From Lujinxingia vulgaris (GTDB taxonomy: Bacteria > Myxococcota_A > Bradymonadia > Bradymonadales > Bradymonadaceae), in assembly GCF_007997015.1 (NCBI RefSeq), contig NZ_VOSM01000004.1, positions 186,001 to 250,000 of the forward strand: a DNA stretch of 64,000 nt, in the 5' to 3' direction. This document shows, piece by piece, positions 44,801 to 52,123 of the stretch. Position 1 is the stretch's first letter, and each line of letters opens with the position of its first letter. The position numbers were made by a program, and so were the translations under genes. The notes under the pieces are model-generated. The model saw only the letters and a program-made list of their open reading frames with translations, was not told where the DNA came from and searched no databases.

Positions 44801-45723
44801 AGCGGCGTGCCGGTGTAGCCCGCCGGGCAGCTCGGGGTGCCTCCCACAAACTGATCGCCATCGCATTGCTCGGTGGCCGCATCCAGGTAGCCGTCGCCGC
44901 AGACGCTGAAGGTGCAAAGCGGCGTGCAACCCGGACCGCCGTCGCACTCCTCGCAGACGTCGACAGAGCCGTCGCCGCAGGTGGGAAGTTGGCCCTCGGC
45001 CACCTGAAACTCAAAGATGCCAGGGGTCCCGGTGTTGCTCAGGTTCACCAGGTCGAGCATCGCCGCGGTGCCACTTCCGGGCACAGACACCGCGTTGTCG
45101 GTGTCGCCGGCATCAATGCCACCGACCGCCGGGGTGCCGCCCAGACCGCCACTGCCACCGCTGGCATCACCGGTCGTCCACTCCAGGCGGTTGTAGCGAA
45201 ACTGCACGTCGTAGGTATCCGCTCCCTCGCACTGGCCCACGGTGTTGCGCAGCACGATCTGGAAGCTGTTCAGTTTGTCAGTCCTGCGGTTGTAATAACC
45301 GACGTTCTCCCAGGTGATCAGCACACGTTGGTTGGCGGGATCACTGCAGAAGTAGATATCCCCCTGGCTCGAGCGCATATCAACATCGGCGAAATAGGGC
45401 GCGATGGTGGGCTGGGTCAGCCCGGGGATTGCGTCCGGTGTGAAGGCCGACTGCCGATTATCAAAGGTGATGTTCCCGTTGATGTTGACCCAGGCGTCGG
45501 TGAAAAGCACCCCGAGTACATTCATGCCCGAGGGAAAGACCTCGGAGATGGAGATTGCAATCGATCCATCATCCAGGTCGCCCGTCACAGAGGACAGCAG
45601 ACTGGCCCCGTACCCACCACCGGGGCACTCCAACATGGGGGCGCTGGCCAGAGCCGGCGCGGCGAATAGCGTACTTGTCAGCGCCGCGGCGCCGAGGCCT
45701 GCGGCGAGTTGTCGGAACTTCAT
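41824..45723 (-). CDS. Nidogen-like/EGF/Ig-like surface protein with MYXO-CTERM-like tail
   Basis: 1299 residues. Signal peptide (cleavage after ALA, about residue 27). Residues about 35-260: nidogen (NIDO)-like domain (DAWVNINGNITFDNRQSAF, RVLITWENVGYYN, SFQIVLRNT). About 260-330: Cys-rich segment like the MYXO Cys-rich repeat (CGDGYLDAATEQCDGD). About 332-811: twelve EGF-like repeats of about 40 residues, each starting D/N-x-D/N-E-C with the calcium-binding pattern. About 814-1250: five bacterial Ig-like repeats (GSAEPGATVTI, GQWSYxL). The C-terminus GQGQGDVPLWLLAAAGVM then RRRRR is a sorting-like tail after a Cys. A large adhesin is the likely role. Confidence 0.85.
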   Translation of the reverse strand: MKFRQLAAGLGAAALTSTLFAAPALASAPMLECPGGGYGASLLSSVTGDLDDGSIAISISEVFPSGMNVLGVLFTDAWVNINGNITFDNRQSAFTPDAIPGLTQPTIAPYFADVDMRSSQGDIYFCSDPANQRVLITWENVGYYNRRTDKLNSFQIVLRNTVGQCEGADTYDVQFRYNRLEWTTGDASGGSGGLGGTPAVGGIDAGDTDNAVSVPGSGTAAMLDLVNLSNTGTPGIFEFQVAEGQLPTCGDGSVDVCEECDGGPGCTPLCTFSVCGDGYLDAATEQCDGDQFVGGTPSCPAGYTGTPLCNNDPNNAQGDGTCTVSAVPGGCVDIDECAQTPGICGAGQCNDIDGSYECACDSGYEFDGTTCVDIDECTENPAICGEGQCSDSEGFYSCACDAGFEFDGTTCVNVDECAEDVVICGPGQCLDNVGAYDCVCDAGFEFDGTTCVNINECVETPDICGEGQCSDTSGSYDCACDAGYTFDGTTCVDVNECVETPGICGEGGTCSNSTGSYVCSCAAGYELVDGACADINECVEDASICGPGTCSNTGGSYACACEAGYAFDGTSCVDIDECVETPGICGPGQCNDADGSYSCSCEEGYAFDGTSCVNVDECTETPGICGPGQCSDADGSYSCSCEEGYAFDGTSCVNVDECTETPGICGPGQCSDADGSYSCSCEEGYAFDGASCVNVDECTETPGVCGPGQCSDADGSYSCSCEEGYEFDGTSCVNVDECTETPGICGPGQCSDADGSYSCACEEGYEFDGESCVNVDECALDTDTCHAQASCADTDGSFSCTCLPGFVGDGELCTAQLTIIEPLDESVTSENAPTLSGVGEPGAEVTISIDGDEVATVTVDSNGDWSVTLDEPLEDGQYEIVADDGRSDDTIIVVIDTVAPVLTVDSPEQDVRYIESPERVEGQAEPGDVIEIIINDEIVGTTVADESGAYSFEFDAPLDEGVYELRVTATDEAGNMSEEVVDFSVDSTDGVQIDAPAEGDRVRTSTPTLSGSAEPGATVTILVDGEEVGETVADDLGQWSYQLEEALEDGEFSLGASVESPSGVREDRVEVTIDTSTTAVIIDAPVDGALTNEASPEISGSAAPGATIAIIIDGDEVAEVEADANGQWSYTPDGALDEGQHVIEVVAEDAGIRTEAEVAIEVDLSAPELTVDSPTEGQVLYEDERTISGSAEPGAVIEVELDGEVIDTVVVGEDGQWSVSLPEDVEPGEHTIEVSARDEAGNVTTEERGINVAEALKMYGGGGLALGSSCATVPGQGQGDVPLWLLAAAGVMVLRRRRR
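43385..43990 (-). repeat. Near-identical EGF-encoding tandem repeat (five units of 120 bases)
   Basis: EGF units 7-11 differ by only a few codons over about 120-base periods (for example ICGPGQCSDADGSYSCSCEE recurring). The units on either side are more diverged, so this block likely expanded recently by duplication. Confidence 0.85.
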
Positions 45724-45767
45724 AGATGACCTCTAAAAAATGATCTGTCGTCGACGAAGGGATGGCA

Positions 45768-45801
45768 GCCGGCAGCCGCCACGGGTGTGGCGGCTGCCGG
45801 C
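45768..45801 (-). other. Perfect 15-base-pair hairpin between the OmpA-like and nidogen-like genes
   Basis: GCCGGCAGCCGCCAC pairs exactly with GTGGCGGCTGCCGGC around a four-base loop. No T run follows on either strand. It may limit read-through or stabilise upstream mRNA ends. Confidence 0.7.
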
Positions 45802-45813
45802 GTAGAGCGAGAC

Positions 45814-47556
45814 TCAGTCGCGCTGCTCAATGTGGAACTCCACGCGGCGGTTGCGCGCGCGGCCGGTGTCGGTGCTGTTATCGGCGATCGGACGCTCCTG
45901 TCCGATGCCCTCGGCGCGAAGTCGCTCCGCGTCGATGCCGCGGCCAATCAGGTACTCGCGGACCGACGTGGCACGGTCCTGAGAGAGGCGCAGGTTGCTG
46001 CTGGCGCGACCGACGTTGTCGGTGTGGCCTTCGATGCGCACCATCTCCACCTGGGGGTTGTTCTCCAGCACCTGGGCGACCTGATTGAGCAGCTCATAGG
46101 AGCGCTCTTCGATCTGGGCCGAGCCGGTGGCGAAGTAGACGATCTCGCTGATCTCAATGCGCTGCGTCTCTTCATCGATGGTCACGAGCTCGGTCTCCTG
46201 CACACAGGCCGGGGTGCCACGGCTGAGGCCACACTCAAAGCCCTCTTCACAGGCCGTCTCACTGGCGACGTAGTCGCAGCTGCCTTCGACACAGACGCCG
46301 GCGTAGGTCGTCAGCATGTTGTCTTCGCAGGTGGGCGCGGGGATGGTGGCGCAGTCGCCATCGACCTCACATTCGGCCTGAGCGACGCAGGCGGCCTGAC
46401 CGGCCTCATCGCTGCCGCAGACGGTGCCCTCACCACAGGTGCTCGTAGAGCTGCGGTAGGCGCAGGCGCCCTCTTCGCAGGCCGCCACGTAGGTGGTGAT
46501 CTGACCATCTTCGCAGCTGGGCGCGGGAACATCGGCGCAATCTGCCTCCACGCTCGCTGCGCGACATTCAGGCTCGGGCTCGGGTTCGGGCTCCGGCTGG
46601 GGTTCGGGCTCCGGCGTCGGCTCGGGTTCGGGGGCCGGGCTGCTCAGCGCGGGCGCCCAGCCCACCCCGGCAAAGGCGCGCCAGTCCGGCGTGCCGTAGC
46701 CACTGACAAGGCCCACGCCACCGCCGGCGAGCATCAAGAGGTTGCCGATCTGGTACTTCGCCCCGCCCACGATCTCGGTGGGCGAGTCCTCGGCGACGAT
46801 GGCGTCGGCCAGCGGCGTGATCTTTCCGTACGCTTCAGCCGTGGCGCGCAGCCCCTCGACAATCGGCACCTCCACACCCAGGTTCCAACCCAGGGTGTCG
46901 TCGATTGTCAGGTTCTCGTAAGACGTGCCCGGGCGGTAGAGATAACCCACGTTGGCCGCAATGCGCGGACCGCCCACAATGGCGTCAAACGCCAGACGCG
47001 GCCCCACGCGGAAGTCGCCACCTTGCAGGCGCTCTTCATTTCCGGTGGGAATGTACACGTCGGCCAGCGCGGCCAACGCCACGCCGTTATCCTCGGCACT
47101 CTCACGAGTGGAGAAGATCTGCACCTTGGGCACCACCCGGATATCCCCCACTCCGAAACCACCCTCGCCCGGAGCCTGCTCCCCGCCGGGAACTCCGCTG
47201 CCCCGCTGCCAGACCACAAAGGGAAGATCCAGACCCAGCTCAAAACGATCCAGCAGCGCCAGCGACACCAGAAGATGGGTCGTGGCGTGGTCGGAGACCA
47301 CGCTGTCGATGCGCTCACCATCGCGGTTACGCAACACCAGCGGATCGTTGCTGTAGTTAAAGATGGCCACCGCCGACCAGTCCAAGTGCTCGCCAACATC
47401 CGCCGACGAGGTACTGAACAGGTTGCCCGAGGGGTTGGGCATCGGGTTGAACTGCTGCAACTCAAAGCCCTGCGCCGAGGCGGCCTGCGGCATCAAAAGC
47501 AAGAGCGCAAGCGCCGCCCCCCAGAGTCCACGAACTTCATTACGACTACGCACCAT
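45814..47556 (-). CDS. OmpA-family outer-membrane protein with Cys-rich linker
   Basis: 580 residues from ATG 47556 (GGAG six bases upstream). Signal peptide cleaved after ASA (about residue 28). Residues about 30-305: beta-barrel-like region (FELGLDLPFVVWQRGSGVPG, GGDFRVGPRLAFDAIVGGPR). About 312-335: PEPEPEP linker. About 335-450: two similar Cys-rich repeats (ADCADVPAPSCEDGQITTYV; GDCATIPAPTCEDNMLTTYA). About 460-575: OmpA C-terminal peptidoglycan-binding domain (IVYFATGSAQIEERSYELL, RIEGHTDNVG, NRRVEFHI). It anchors the outer membrane to peptidoglycan. It lies upstream of the nidogen-like gene and is transcribed in the same direction. Confidence 0.9.
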   Translation of the reverse strand: MVRSRNEVRGLWGAALALLLLMPQAASAQGFELQQFNPMPNPSGNLFSTSSADVGEHLDWSAVAIFNYSNDPLVLRNRDGERIDSVVSDHATTHLLVSLALLDRFELGLDLPFVVWQRGSGVPGGEQAPGEGGFGVGDIRVVPKVQIFSTRESAEDNGVALAALADVYIPTGNEERLQGGDFRVGPRLAFDAIVGGPRIAANVGYLYRPGTSYENLTIDDTLGWNLGVEVPIVEGLRATAEAYGKITPLADAIVAEDSPTEIVGGAKYQIGNLLMLAGGGVGLVSGYGTPDWRAFAGVGWAPALSSPAPEPEPTPEPEPQPEPEPEPEPECRAASVEADCADVPAPSCEDGQITTYVAACEEGACAYRSSTSTCGEGTVCGSDEAGQAACVAQAECEVDGDCATIPAPTCEDNMLTTYAGVCVEGSCDYVASETACEEGFECGLSRGTPACVQETELVTIDEETQRIEISEIVYFATGSAQIEERSYELLNQVAQVLENNPQVEMVRIEGHTDNVGRASSNLRLSQDRATSVREYLIGRGIDAERLRAEGIGQERPIADNSTDTGRARNRRVEFHIEQRD

Positions 47557-48023
47557 GATCCTCTCCATTGAGCAGTACAGCCATTGCAACCCCTCGATCA
47601 CACACACATCTGGTCGAGACTTGCAAAGAATTGTAACAAAACGAGACGAAACTTCAACATCAGATCTCCCGGATACCACCCGATCGGGCCAGACGCTAGA
47701 AATCTCCTGGCAGCACGCCCCTGGTGCCCGCGTTAGCTATCACTTTTGTGTCTCAGGCCGCGGGGGCGAGGCCGTCCGAGTTCGGCGCTTATGTCGCATC
47801 CGCGGGGCTCCGCTTCTGCTCACCGTGGCACCCGATTGGCGAAGGCCTACGGAGCGGATCGACCTTACGTATCACCAGCGTGGCCGAGATAAGATCGCCT
47901 GGCCACGGGAATAGGGGGAGACGACCACAAGTGTTACGGTGTGTCTGGCGGGATGCAACCCGCCATCTTCCATCACGCTTTTAAGCGCTTCATCCCCCCC
48001 TTGTAATTGCACCTGAGAGCCCC
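47557..48023. other. 467-base divergent intergenic region
   Basis: No gene supported; the long plus-strand frames here lack ribosome sites and recognisable sequence. It holds the promoter for the OmpA-like gene and presumably the unrecognised promoter of the flavoprotein gene. Confidence 0.4.
47630..47657 (-). promoter_or_regulatory. Promoter of the OmpA-like gene
   Basis: Minus strand: TTGAAG (47652-47657), 16-base spacer, TACAAT (47630-47635, five of six consensus), about 75 bases before the start codon. Confidence 0.6.
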
Positions 48024-49304
48024 ATGCATGTTGTCATCGTCGGCAACGGCGTCGCCGGCACCGAAGCCGCGCTGGCCATACGCCGGCGCCTCTCCCCGCA
48101 GGATGCCCGCATCACGTTGATCAGCGAGGAGCACCCCTACTTCTTCTCGCGCACCGCGCTGATGTACGCCTACATGGAAAAGATGCAGCGCCGCGATCTC
48201 GAGCCTTATGAGCGCGAGATGTACCGCCGCCAGAAGATCGAGCGCATCCAGAACCGGGTCGTCGACCTCGACGCCGACGCCCACACCATCACGCTGCGCT
48301 CAGGCGCCACGCTCAGCTACGACCGACTCCTGCTGGCCGTGGGCGCTCGCCCCCGCATGGTGCCTTTTGAAGGGCTCGAAAAGGTTAAAGACGGGCTGGT
48401 CCATTTTGTCTCCATGCAGGATCTCGACCACTGCGAGCGGCTGACCTGGTCGACCGAAGAGGCCGTCGTCCTGGGCGGGGGACTCATCGGCGTGGAGCTC
48501 GCCGAGAGCTTTGTTCACCACGGGCTGAAGGTGAGTTTTGTAGTGCGCGAGCCCTACTTCTGGCCGGCGGCGCTGGCCGCCGAGGAGGGGGAGATTATTG
48601 GCGAGGAGATCCGCCGCCACGGCATCGAGCTTATCGTCGACCAGGAGCTCAAAACCATCGAGAGCGATGAGGCCGGGCGGGTGAGCGGGGTGGGGTTGAG
48701 CGATGGTCACCACCTGCCGGCGCAGATGCTCGGCGTGGCGATCGGGGTGGTGCCCAACGTCGACTGGCTGCGCGAGGTGAAGTCCTCGCCAGAGCTGGGG
48801 CGAGGCATCCGCGTGGATCGCAGCTTCCGCACCTCGCTTCCCGACGTCTTCGCTGCCGGCGACTGCGCCGAGATCGGCGCCGATGGCGAGGTGCCGCTCC
48901 TAGAGACCATCTGGTACTCCGCCAAACTTCAGGGCCAGCGCGCCGCCGGCGCCATCCTGGGCGATGAGGTCAGCTACACCCCGCCGATCTTCTACAACAG
49001 CTCAAAGTTCTTCGGCATCGAGTACACCACCGTCGGTGAGTGTGTGGGCGTGCCCTCGGGCACCCGCTCGCTCTATCGACGTCATGAAAGCCGCCCCATC
49101 ACCCAGCGCATCCTCTTTGACGAGGCGCAGGTGCGGGGCTTTAGCATGCTGGGATCGCGCTGGGACCACACGCTCTTGCAGCAGTGGGTCGCCGAGCGCC
49201 GCCCCTTAAGCTACGTGCGCGAGCATCTGCATCGCGCCCAGTTCGACGTGGAGTTCGGCCGCGTCGATCTCTCGAAGTTCCAGGAAGAGGAGCGCACGCT
49301 GTGA
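48024..49304 (+). CDS. FAD/NAD(P)-dependent oxidoreductase
   Basis: 426 residues of the pyridine nucleotide-disulfide oxidoreductase class I type: FAD site VVIVGNGVAGTEAALAIRRR at the N-terminus, NAD(P) site AVVLGGGLIGVELAESFVHH near residue 150, and PDVFAAGDCAE near 275. It resembles rubredoxin/NADH-nitrite reductase flavoproteins but lacks their Fe-S domains. Its stop overlaps the start of the membrane Fe-S protein gene, so the flavoprotein probably hands electrons from NAD(P)H to it. Confidence 0.88.
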   Translation: MHVVIVGNGVAGTEAALAIRRRLSPQDARITLISEEHPYFFSRTALMYAYMEKMQRRDLEPYEREMYRRQKIERIQNRVVDLDADAHTITLRSGATLSYDRLLLAVGARPRMVPFEGLEKVKDGLVHFVSMQDLDHCERLTWSTEEAVVLGGGLIGVELAESFVHHGLKVSFVVREPYFWPAALAAEEGEIIGEEIRRHGIELIVDQELKTIESDEAGRVSGVGLSDGHHLPAQMLGVAIGVVPNVDWLREVKSSPELGRGIRVDRSFRTSLPDVFAAGDCAEIGADGEVPLLETIWYSAKLQGQRAAGAILGDEVSYTPPIFYNSSKFFGIEYTTVGECVGVPSGTRSLYRRHESRPITQRILFDEAQVRGFSMLGSRWDHTLLQQWVAERRPLSYVREHLHRAQFDVEFGRVDLSKFQEEERTL

Positions 49305-50413
49305 GACAAAAAGGATCTCTGGGCTGGCTTAAACACGACCTGACCCACCGCGGCCCCACCGCCTGGCTTTTGACGCTGGGGCTCTTCGCCTTCTACTTCA
49401 TCCTCTACTACGGCGGGCGCACCCTGGCCGGGGTGCCCATCCCGGACCTCTTCACGCCCATTGCACAGGCGCTGCATCTCCCCAGCAAGTGGACCTTCTA
49501 CGGGTTGCTCTACACCCTGGCGATCGCCATCGGCGGGGCGTACGTCATCTATAAGTACCGGCATAACCGCTACCAGGTTATCCGCACCTCGGTGGTGATC
49601 TTTGTGCAGGCCACCCTGGCGTTCTCGGTGCCCTGGATCCTGACGATCTTCGAGCAACCCGAGTACTACTTCAGCTATTTGTGGCCGCTGAAGATGGAGT
49701 ATTTCTACCCGTCGACGATCCTGTCGATGCCGCTGCCCTTTATCCTCTTTAGCCTGCTGGGCTCGCTTATCATGGTGCCGCTGCTGGGGATCTTTTTTGG
49801 CAAGCGCTGGTACTGCTCCTGGGTCTGCGGCTGCGGGGGGCTGGCCAACACCGCCGGAGAGCCCTTTCGGCATCTCTCAAACAAGTCGAGCAAGGCCTGG
49901 GCCTTTGAGAAGTGGTCGATTCACATCACGCTCTTTTTAGCGCTTTTGACCACGGCCCTTGTCATCGCCTCCTGGGGGGTTGGCGAGAACTACCCGGTCT
50001 TTGCCGAGCAGGCCGCCAGCCTGCGCTCGCTCTACGGTTTTGTGGTCGCAACGCTGCTCTCGGGCATCATCGGCGTGGCGCTCTACCCGGTGGGCGGCAC
50101 GCGGGTCTGGTGCCGCTATTTTTGCCCGATGGCCGCGATCCTCGGGCTTGTGCAGAAGTTCGGGCGCTACCGCATCCGCGTCAAAGACAACATGTGCATC
50201 AGCTGCGGGATGTGCTCGACCTACTGCGAGATGGGCATCGACGTGCGCGCTTACGCCCAGCGCAACCAGGATTTTGTGCGCGCGAGCTGCGTGGGCTGCG
50301 GCATCTGCGCGGAGGTCTGCCCCCGCGGAGTGCTGCGCCTGGAAAACCGCTGGCGCCGCGATCCTCAAGAACTCTCGATGGACGCCCTGCTCAACGAGAC
50401 CTACCGCGGCTAA
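49301..50413 (+). CDS. Membrane 4Fe-4S protein (NapH/NosR/CcoG-like)
   Basis: 370 residues from GTG 49301, which overlaps the previous stop (GTGA) and has GAGGAG eight bases upstream. Five or six transmembrane helices (AWLLTLGLFAFYFILYYGG; VIRTSVVIFVQATLAF; LLGSLIMVPLLGIFF; LFLALLTTALVIASW; FVVATLLSGIIGVALY). A cytoplasmic loop has WYCSWVCGCGGLAN and CRYFCPM, and the C-terminus has two 4Fe-4S motifs, CISCGMCSTYC and CVGCGICAEVC. It probably receives electrons from the adjacent flavoprotein and passes them to or through the membrane. The acceptor is unknown. Confidence 0.88.
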   Translation: MRQKGSLGWLKHDLTHRGPTAWLLTLGLFAFYFILYYGGRTLAGVPIPDLFTPIAQALHLPSKWTFYGLLYTLAIAIGGAYVIYKYRHNRYQVIRTSVVIFVQATLAFSVPWILTIFEQPEYYFSYLWPLKMEYFYPSTILSMPLPFILFSLLGSLIMVPLLGIFFGKRWYCSWVCGCGGLANTAGEPFRHLSNKSSKAWAFEKWSIHITLFLALLTTALVIASWGVGENYPVFAEQAASLRSLYGFVVATLLSGIIGVALYPVGGTRVWCRYFCPMAAILGLVQKFGRYRIRVKDNMCISCGMCSTYCEMGIDVRAYAQRNQDFVRASCVGCGICAEVCPRGVLRLENRWRRDPQELSMDALLNETYRG

Positions 50414-50419
50414 TCTCAA

Positions 50420-50670
50420 CCTGGCACCGCGACCGTGGGTCGGCTTTTAGGCCGACCCACGGTCAGCTGCGTCGCCCCTCTCACCCGCATAAAATAACGA
50501 CTTCGGCTGACCGTGGGTCAGGCTTCAGGTTGACCCTGGGTCGATTGATGAAAAGGCATCGCGCCGGCCGGAGGTCAGGCTTCAGGCCGACCGGGGGTCA
50601 GCCCCAATGCCCTTCTAAACCGCATAAACACTCAACTTCGTCCGACCGTGGGTCGGGTTTCTTCGCGGTT
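50420..50670. repeat. Dispersed palindromic repeat cluster
   Basis: A core GACCGTGGGTC occurs at 50431, 50509 and 50644, with a degenerate copy at 50566-50599. Copies two and three are followed by CAGGCTTCAGG. A flanking block resembling CGCATAAA then ACTTCG recurs about 134 bases apart (50487 and 50621). The first copy is a perfect 14-base-pair hairpin. The cluster resembles REP/BIME-type elements; it is not a CRISPR array because spacings are irregular. Confidence 0.75.
50431..50464. other. Perfect 14-base-pair hairpin
   Basis: GACCGTGGGTCGGC pairs with GCCGACCCACGGTC around TTTTAG. There is no T run on the plus strand after it. Confidence 0.85.
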
Positions 50671-50720
50671 ATAAATCGCCTTAAACGCCGCCACGAAAAT
50701 CACGTCGCCCCCGGCTCACC

Positions 50721-50790
50721 GGTCGAAGAATCCTGGTCAAAGAATCCTGGTCAAAGAATCCCGGTCAAAAAACCCTGATCAAAAAACCCC
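50721..50790. repeat. Five 14-base tandem repeats
   Basis: Units GGTCGAAGAATCCT, GGTCAAAGAATCCT, GGTCAAAGAATCCC, GGTCAAAAAACCCT and GATCAAAAAACCCC are contiguous. The last runs into the terminator at 50782-50818. Confidence 0.85.
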
Positions 50791-50818
50791 CGGCAACCGC
50801 TGGTTACCGGGGGTTTCT
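50782..50818. terminator. Bidirectional terminator
   Basis: AAACCCCCGG with AACC pairs with GGTT and CCGGGGGTTT around a short loop, A-rich before and T-rich after. It can terminate both the Fe-S gene and the YceI gene on the opposite strand. Confidence 0.8.
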
Positions 50819-50824
50819 TGTATC

Positions 50825-50872
50825 GTCGGCGGGCATCGCTGCCCTTGAGTCGGCGGGCATCGCTGCCCGCTC
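50825..50872. repeat. Two 24-base direct repeats
   Basis: GTCGGCGGGCATCGCTGCCC occurs at 50825-50844 and 50849-50868. Each copy contains the small palindrome GGGCA-TCGC-TGCCC. Confidence 0.85.
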
Positions 50873-50877
50873 AGACT

Positions 50878-51597
50878 TTAGCCTTCGCTGCCTTCAGCGG
50901 CGGCCTCTTCGGCGGCCGGCTCAGCGGCAACCGCTTCGGCGGTCAGCGGAAGCTCCATGTTGAGCTTCATGAGCACTTCGTCGCGGATCAGGTCGTCAGC
51001 CTGACCCTTGTACTCGATACCAAAGTCAAAACGCTTGATGGTGAACTCGCTGGCGACCTTGAGCGTGTTGTCTTCCACCGAGGCGGTCACCGGGAAGGTG
51101 ATCTGCTTGGTGTTGCCCAGCATGGTCATGTTGCCGGTGACGGTGTGGGTCGCATCGCCTTCGGCGCCTTCCACGATCTCGGTCGACTCGAAGCTGGCCG
51201 TCGGGTGCTTCTCGACCGCGAAGAAGTCGTCGCTCTTGAGGTGCCCGGTCAGGCGATCGTTGTCGGAGTAGATCGAGGTGGTGTCCACGGTGAACGCCAC
51301 TTTCTCAAGGGTCGCATCGCCGGAGACGTGGCCGACGCCTTCCCACTTCTCAAACCCGCCGGTGTGGTCGCCGGTAACTTTGGCGCCAACCCATTCGATC
51401 TTGGAGGTCTCGGTGTTGAAGGCCAGCTCGCGGACTTCCTTCGCTTCGGCAGCTTCTTCGGCCGGTGCGGCTTCTTCGGTGGCCTCAGCGGCAGGCTCGG
51501 CGACCTCGGCGGCGGCCTTGCCGTCGATCTCGCTCTCACAGGCCACGGCAAGGGTAAGCGCCGCAATCAGAAGGATCATCCAGGTCTTGGTGTGCAT
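50878..51597 (-). CDS. YceI-family lipoprotein
   Basis: 239 residues with AGGAG eight bases before the ATG. Lipoprotein signal, lipobox LAVAC with Cys20, then an Ala/Glu spacer. Residues about 60-220 match YceI: TSKIEWVGAKVTGDHTGGF, VAFTVDTTSIYSDNDRLTGH, LKSDDFFAVEKHPTASFEST, GNMTMLGNTKQITFPV. YceI proteins are lipocalin-like beta barrels that bind isoprenoid or polyprenyl-type lipids in the periplasm; ligand here is not known. The C-terminus is a low-complexity Ala/Glu tail. Confidence 0.9.
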   Translation of the reverse strand: MHTKTWMILLIAALTLAVACESEIDGKAAAEVAEPAAEATEEAAPAEEAAEAKEVRELAFNTETSKIEWVGAKVTGDHTGGFEKWEGVGHVSGDATLEKVAFTVDTTSIYSDNDRLTGHLKSDDFFAVEKHPTASFESTEIVEGAEGDATHTVTGNMTMLGNTKQITFPVTASVEDNTLKVASEFTIKRFDFGIEYKGQADDLIRDEVLMKLNMELPLTAEAVAAEPAAEEAAAEGSEG

Positions 51598-51724
51598 CGT
51601 TGGTACTCCTTAAAGGGGTTTGATACGCGGGCGGCCTCCACAACGAGGCCTGACCCTTGTCTGTTGATGACAGTGTTCAGGGGACGCCCACCTCCTGGTG
51701 AGCGCGCCGGGCAACCTTACAAAC

Positions 51725-52123
51725 TCAGGGCTGATGTTGTTCCCGCAACCACTGAGGAACTTCCACCGGACGGCCGGTCGCGTCGATCGTCACCATGACG
51801 AACTCCGCGGTGGCCAGCACCTGCCCATCGGAGATTCGCCGAAGCGACTGCCCGAATGTGGCGCTGGTGCGACCCAGGCGCTCGATCCACAGTGAGACCT
51901 CAATCTCATCGAAGAGAAATGCCGCGGCCATATACTCCACGCTGAGCTTGCGCACGACCATCTGCGCGTCGCTCTTGCGCACATCGCCGCCGAGCTGGCC
52001 AAAAGCCTCCCAGCGACAATGCTCAAAATAATTGAGGTAGACAGCGTTGTTGACATGTCCGAAGACGTCGAGCTCGTAACCTCGAACGCGCAGCGTTGTG
52101 CTAAAGGGGTTGGAAGCGTTCAC
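51725..52123 (-). CDS. Hotdog-fold acyl-CoA thioesterase
   Basis: 132 residues from GTG 52123, which has AGGA about nine bases upstream; a GTG at 52180 would add 19 residues but has no ribosome site. The 4-hydroxybenzoyl-CoA thioesterase/YbgC signature RVRGYELDVFGHVNNAVYLN holds the catalytic Asp and the conserved HVNN. KLSVEYMAAAFLFDEIEVSL and FGQSLRRISDGQVLATAEF complete the fold. It cleaves acyl-CoA thioesters in the cytoplasm; chain preference unknown. Single-gene unit. Confidence 0.85.
   Translation of the reverse strand: MNASNPFSTTLRVRGYELDVFGHVNNAVYLNYFEHCRWEAFGQLGGDVRKSDAQMVVRKLSVEYMAAAFLFDEIEVSLWIERLGRTSATFGQSLRRISDGQVLATAEFVMVTIDATGRPVEVPQWLREQHQP

Noticed and set aside
42034-45669. 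A plus-strand open frame of about 1210 codons opposite the nidogen/EGF gene.
   Set aside because: It mirrors the repeats of the real gene; the apparent repeats in its product are shadows.
47363-47914. Open frame of 183 codons across the OmpA-like start region.
   Set aside because: It overlaps the 5' end of the OmpA-like gene antisense and contains its promoter.
49912-50778. An open frame overlapping the Fe-S gene and running through the repeat cluster, whose product repeats DRGSGFRPT.
   Set aside because: It shares bases with a certain gene in another frame, and its peptide repeat is simply the translated palindromic DNA repeat. No independent start signal.
50420-50875. Possible CRISPR array.
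   Set aside because: Repeat units differ in length and type, spacing is irregular, and no cas genes are nearby.
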